From Metaphire vulgaris (Eukaryota > Annelida > Clitellata > Crassiclitellata > Megascolecidae), in contig CM030868.1 in the NCBI GenBank assembly GCA_018105865.1, forward strand, positions 1,009,501-1,073,500: 64,000 nt of DNA, read 5' to 3'. Positions 60,082 to 64,000 of this stretch are shown piece by piece. The notes beneath the pieces were generated by a model. It was given only the letters and a program-made list of their open reading frames with translations. It did not search any database and was not told where the DNA came from. Numbering within the stretch: position 1 is the first letter of the stretch; each line of letters opens with the position of its first letter. The translations under genes and the position numbers were made by a program.

Positions 60082-60767
60082 GCGGCTTCTATTCCTCCCA
60101 CACAGCCGGGCTCAATTCCCCCCCAAAATTACAAATCCCTAGTTGATGTCCCTCGTAACTCGTTTTCGTACAGTCAATGGCGTTAGTGTGTAGTATGAAA
60201 TGGCTGGGAATGCTCTATTTCGAACCCTGTAGATCAAAATTGAGAAAGATATTATTGATTATTCTTACAAATTTTAAGGCACTGAAGAAGGAACAAGAGG
60301 AAAATGCGGATTTTGTAGGAGAATTTCTTCAAATCGATTAGATTTTTCGATATCAAGGCCCTATCAACCCTCTATTCAACAGACCTTCAATTGGCTTCTC
60401 GCAAACTGCGAATTAGTTATAAAACTTGTTTGTGATGTCTATAAAACCTGTCGTAGGCCTATAATGATGAACCAGATATCTTAATACGCGGCTCTTCGCT
60501 CCAGCGGCTTCTATCCCCCCTTGCAGCCTGGCTCAATTCCCCCCAAAATTACAAATTCCCCCTGTTAATTTCCTCCCCTGTAGACTTAGTATTACATTCA
60601 GCTTTTTATCCTTTGTGTTAGGCACAGCTATCATTGGTTACGTCGCGGTCAGTGTTATTCTGAATCAATATCAGTCTCGGTTCAGTTCAGATTAGTAGCA
60701 AAATATCCCCCCCCCCATTTTTCCCGGGCGCAGCTGCGCCCGCCTTAAATAGGGATAGAAGCCCCTG

Positions 60768-60770
<3 letters not shown>
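60079..60770. mobile_element. Nested element with AGCGGCTTCTATCCC ends
   Basis: AGCGGCTTCTATTCC at 60079 and again at about 60502 both start copies of a segment of about 65 bp (GGCTCAATTCCCCCC and AAATTACAAAT). The reverse complement (GGGATAGAAGCCCCTGC) closes the block at about 60770. A dispersed repeat homologous to 52228-52930 in reverse orientation (about 60143-60498) lies between the two starts, so one element appears to have landed in or next to another. Confidence 0.5.
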
Positions 60771-60836
<66 letters not shown>

Positions 60837-60837
60837 T

Positions 60838-60868
<31 letters not shown>

Positions 60869-60870
60869 GT

Positions 60871-60954
<84 letters not shown>

Positions 60955-61070
60955 CAGGGAATTAAGTAGTTTATTTGGATATCTTCTGCGTTGAAAATCA
61001 CATTAGACAGAAACTAATAGCTATTTAAACGAATTATATCAAATAACTATTAGTATCTTCCTATCCTGTG

Positions 61071-61074
61071 CAGG
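61071..61074 (+). other. Candidate splice acceptor just before the GPCR 2 start codon
   Basis: TCTTCCTATCCTGTGCAG is a good pyrimidine-rich acceptor, and the ATG begins one base after it. This suggests that the coding exon of GPCR 2 is joined to an upstream 5' UTR exon not identified here. Confidence 0.45.
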
Positions 61075-62421
61075 ATGGACGCGATTTCAATTGCCTCTGG
61101 GAAAAACGCACCGGATCCAATGAGCGCCGAAAGTGAGACGTCAGCCGTTCCTTATTCGACGTACGTAGAGAGCCCCTATGACGTCACAGATTCCCTCTTC
61201 AACATTTCCGATCTCTTCAACGTAACCGACGAAGAGACGACAGTCTACACCGGAAGCAGTGACGAATCGCTGGTTACGTGGTCGTTACGTTCGGTCACCT
61301 CTGGCAACCTGTCGTCATTAAGGAGTCCGTCGGGAGAGGGGGTCGGCGTCGTCAGCGCTCTGCCGTCGACGACGCGCTACATCGCCGCCGCCTTCCTCAC
61401 CTTCACCTGCTTCGTCGGTCTGTTCGGCTATTCGGTCGTCATCTTCGTCATCGTCCGGACGCGGGACATCGGCGGAAGCCTGCATCGCCGGACCGGAAGC
61501 GGACAGGACGGCGGAAGTAGGGCGCTCCTGCTGAACTCCTACGCGGCCGGGCTGATCGGCAGCGGAATCGTCATTCCGGCGTACGTCGCCAACATTTCCG
61601 GCGGAAGACTCGTATATCCGGTAGCCATGTGCCGCATAATCGGCTTCCTCAACGTCCTGACGTTCAACGCTCTCCTGACGACGTCCGTTGCCATAACGAC
61701 GCGACAGTGTCTCCTGCTCATGACGAAGACCTACGGGCGTTACTCCTGGCGACAGACGAAGCTCATCATTGCGCTGTCGTGGTCGTTGCCCCTGGCAATG
61801 GCCGTCGCCTGTTCGCCCTACGTAGGCTTTTCCGCGCAGCTGTTGAACTGCCTCTTCCAAACGGACGGCGGGGCGCCGCCGTGGTTACCGACGGTCGTCA
61901 TAGCGACGCCGGCGTTCGTTGCCATAGTTGCGATATTCGTCTGCTACGCGCTCCTGTTCCAGGCGACCAGGTCCCAGCAACAGCGGACGGCAGCCCAGGC
62001 AACGGTCTCCACGGTCATCCCGCCGTCGACAGCCGCCGCCGCCGTCGTCCGCCAACACGGACTCCAGACGAAGGCGAACGTCCGCAGCGCCGTCCTGGCC
62101 GTCAAGTTGATCGCCAACTGGTCGATCTTCGCCGCCTTCTGGCTCCCGATGGCCTGCATGTTCATCGCCAGCGTTCGCGGCCCCGTCTCCGCCGAGTCGT
62201 GGCTCGTGGGGTCGTTGATGACCCGGCTCTTCTACGGACTCGGTTGGGCCGTGTTCGGCATCTGGAACCGGAGACTGAGACAGGCGCTGAAGGCCACTGT
62301 CTTCGGTCTGTACTCCGTCAAACAGAAGAGGAGCTGCTCGGGAAGGTCTTCGCCTCAGCAGGAACAACCACCACAGGCCGCAAGACAAAGACCTCTGACG
62401 GACACCACTACCAACGCATAA
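61075..62421 (+). CDS. Rhodopsin-like GPCR 2, atypical, single-exon CDS (448 aa)
   Basis: This is a paralogue of GPCR 1 with a long extracellular N-terminus (about 100 residues with N-x-S/T sites near FNISD and FNVTD) and a longer tail rich in Gln and Ser. The disulfide cysteines (MCR before TM3 and NCLFQ in loop 2) and the TM6 F-W-L-P are kept. It shows the same replacements as its neighbour: GLFGYSVV for N1.50, SYAAGL for D2.50, TRQ for D-R-Y and VFGIW for NPxxY. Tandem orientation and shared oddities indicate local duplication. The stop codon is followed at once by CAA/AAT repeats. Ligand and coupling are unknown. Confidence 0.87.
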   Translation: MDAISIASGKNAPDPMSAESETSAVPYSTYVESPYDVTDSLFNISDLFNVTDEETTVYTGSSDESLVTWSLRSVTSGNLSSLRSPSGEGVGVVSALPSTTRYIAAAFLTFTCFVGLFGYSVVIFVIVRTRDIGGSLHRRTGSGQDGGSRALLLNSYAAGLIGSGIVIPAYVANISGGRLVYPVAMCRIIGFLNVLTFNALLTTSVAITTRQCLLLMTKTYGRYSWRQTKLIIALSWSLPLAMAVACSPYVGFSAQLLNCLFQTDGGAPPWLPTVVIATPAFVAIVAIFVCYALLFQATRSQQQRTAAQATVSTVIPPSTAAAAVVRQHGLQTKANVRSAVLAVKLIANWSIFAAFWLPMACMFIASVRGPVSAESWLVGSLMTRLFYGLGWAVFGIWNRRLRQALKATVFGLYSVKQKRSCSGRSSPQQEQPPQAARQRPLTDTTTNA

Positions 62422-62524
62422 CAACAACAACAACAATAATAATACTAATACTAATAATAATAATAATAATAATAGTAATAATAATAACAACAATAATAAT
62501 AATAACGACAGTAATAATAATAGA

Positions 62525-62568
<44 letters not shown>

Positions 62569-62593
62569 CAACGACGACAGTAATAATAATAGA

Positions 62594-62656
<63 letters not shown>

Positions 62657-62657
62657 G
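62422..62657. repeat. CAA/AAT microsatellite abutting the GPCR 2 stop codon
   Basis: The repeat begins immediately after the TAA stop and continues for about 235 bp with interruptions (GACAGTAATAATAATAGAAA appears twice). Its end contains AATAAAGTG (62651-62659), a possible polyadenylation signal supplied by the repeat. The long Ile-rich frame across it is an artefact. Confidence 0.9.
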
Positions 62658-62961
62658 TGAATTTAAAGTGGTTTAGTACTAAGCGGACTCCTGTGCTGTT
62701 AGCCGCTGTAGCCCTCTATCGTCAGGAACTGAAGAGACAATTCTCAAGTCGGCGCCTGTGTGTCGAGCGTGTCTGCAACAAATGGCCGCCAGTGCTGCTA
62801 TTTAGTTTGACATATCAATGAGTTTCTGCAAACGTAGCAACCTCTGCTTTGCCTTCGAGACGAATCATTGATATTGTGGCGAAAACGAAAACAACTCGAA
62901 ATTACTGCGTTTTCTGCGCTTCCACGTCTGCGAATCGATGAGCAAATGTGCAACGCGAATA

Positions 62962-63041
62962 TTAACCCCTTAACCGTGTATTTAACTGCAACTCAATGTA
63001 AAATGGACAGATATATCCGGGATCCCCAGTTAAGGGGTTAA
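62962..63041 (+). mobile_element. 80-bp TTAA-ended palindromic element, copy 4
   Basis: The copy is exactly 80 bp, from TTAACCCCTTAACCGTG to CCCCAGTTAAGGGGTTAA, in the same orientation as the copy at 14784. The first arm has intact complement to the last arm over 13 bp. Confidence 0.8.
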
Positions 63042-63237
63042 ATGCCATAGCCTATTAATTTCTGATCAAAATGAGTGCAAAAAACTTATAATTATATGAC
63101 TTCGTTATATTAACGATTAATAGTACAGTTGATAAGCCGTATGATTGTTCATTTTGTGGATAAAAGCATGAAATTTTGAACATTGACACTTCTTATAATT
63201 TAGTAACATTCTGTCCAGAGGCATTCGAATAAACTTA

Positions 63238-63367
63238 AGGGTAGGGGTACCCATAGGGGTAGGAGAACGGGTACCCCTAGGGGTATGGCTAGGGGTAGGG
63301 GAACCCCTAGGGGTAGTGGTACCCATAGGGCTAGGGGTAGGGGTGCCCCTTGGGATAGGGTAGGGAA
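63238..63367. repeat. Degenerate TAGGGG-type G-rich minisatellite
   Basis: The stretch is built from GGGGTA, CCATAGGGGTAG and CCCCTAGGGGTA units with runs of four or five G and C. It has both G-rich and C-rich blocks, so it can form quadruplex or hairpin structures. Pro/Leu-rich frames across it are artefacts. Confidence 0.8.
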
Positions 63368-64000
63368 ATCAAAAGTGCTAGCCATTCACACGTCTGCCAA
63401 TACCATTCTCTCTAGTTTTATATCAAAAGTGCTTGGCATTCAGAATTTTGCCTGTGGTATTCTCTAGCGTAAATTGGACATTTTAAAGAACATTTTTAAA
63501 CTACAGAAAATGGTATTGGCAGACGTGTGAATGGCTAGAACTTCTGTTAGAGAAGTGAATAGCACCTGCTAACCAAGTTTTTTCAAAAATTAGGGCACTA
63601 TCTCTTTTAGATTTTTTGGCAAAATTTTGCCTGTGGTATTCTCTAATGGGCATTTTAAAGAACATTTTTAATCTCTTTATTGGCAGACGTGTGAATGGCA
63701 AAACTTTGACAGAGAAGTTCTTCAAGTTTTTTCAAAAATTAGGGCACTATCTCTTTTAGATCAAAAGTTCTTGGCATTCAGAATTTTGCCTGTGGTATTC
63801 TCTAATGCGTAAATTGGACATTTTAAAGAACATTTTTAATCTACAGAAAATGGTATTGGCAGACGTGTGAATGGCTAGAACTTCTGATAGAGAAGTGAAG
63901 AGCACCTGCTAATCAAGTTTTTTCAAAAATTAGGGCACTATCTCTTGTAGATCAAAAGTTCTTGGCATTCAGAATTTTGCCTGGATGGGACCCGTCGTTG
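63368..64000. repeat. Tandem repeat of about 170-190 bp, at least three units, running off the window
   Basis: The landmark GGCAGACGTGTGAATGGC recurs near 63517, 63683 and 63859, and AGGGCACTATCTCTT near 63592, 63741 and 63935. It is the reverse complement of the unit at 50421-50791. Units vary by internal deletion. There is no coding potential. Confidence 0.8.

Larger units (their letters stand above)
58428..61073. other. Spacer between the GPCR genes
   Basis: No further gene is seen. Contents: pogo-type fragments (58601-58650 and 59791-59958), a SINE-type tail (58832), a CT run (59159-59190), a nested repeat block 60079-60770, and ACT/AAT microsatellites (60031-60077 and 60767-60955). The final bases form a splice acceptor (CTATCCTGTGCAG) that precedes the GPCR 2 ATG, so an upstream non-coding exon may lie here. 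Confidence 0.5.

Noticed and set aside
63117..63385. Pro/Leu-rich frames at the G-rich repeat
   Set aside because: They are artefacts of the TAGGGG-type repeat.

Overview
The window is AT-rich, intron-rich animal nuclear DNA, probably from a marine invertebrate. Evidence for this includes an unmistakable exportin-7 gene in 30 coding exons, a NIDO-AMOP-VWD mucin-type gene in 28 coding exons, and canonical GT-AG splice sites. There are abundant trinucleotide microsatellites, many short inverted-repeat elements and several LINE remnants. I cannot fix the phylum from the sequence. There are no bacterial-style operons, no CRISPR array, and no rRNA or tRNA gene that I recognise.

Layout. 1-3029: intergenic, with a compound microsatellite/inverted-repeat block and a hAT-like element. 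3030-23507 (+): a MUC4-like single-pass membrane protein. It has a signal peptide, four EGF modules, NIDO, AMOP, VWD, a short beta-rich module, three EGFs, a SEA-like module, three more EGFs, one transmembrane helix and a short tail. One exon appears to lack one base. 23508-27257: repeat-rich spacer with a LINE C-terminal remnant. 27258-32487: a satellite array with a monomer of about 320-334 bp, interrupted by a 1002-bp TTAA-bounded insertion related to the monomer. 33472-49357 (-): complete XPO7, 1098 codons plus stop. Two of its introns use GC donors.

49358-57344 is mostly repeats. It also holds, on the minus strand, a TATA-preceded exon encoding a signal peptide (about 54692-55095) and a possible downstream cysteine-rich terminal exon (53633-53713). 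57345-58427 and 61075-62421 (+) are two related intronless-CDS rhodopsin-like GPCRs. Both lack the standard activation residues. The end of the window (62422-64000) holds microsatellite, one 80-bp TTAA element, a degenerate G-rich repeat and a tandem repeat of about 170-190 bp that also occurs inverted at 50.4 kb.

The genes do not form an evident pathway. XPO7 is a housekeeping nuclear transport receptor, the mucin-like gene is a cell-surface adhesion/barrier-type protein, and the GPCR pair looks like a local tandem duplication. The strongest unexplained signals are the TTAA-bounded elements (four copies of exactly 80 bp, one of about 430 bp, and the 1002-bp array insertion), the microswitch-less GPCR pair, and the possible secreted-peptide precursor 2.2 kb from the first GPCR. 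Exon boundaries were assigned by hand from splice consensus, reading phase and family similarity. No database search was run.
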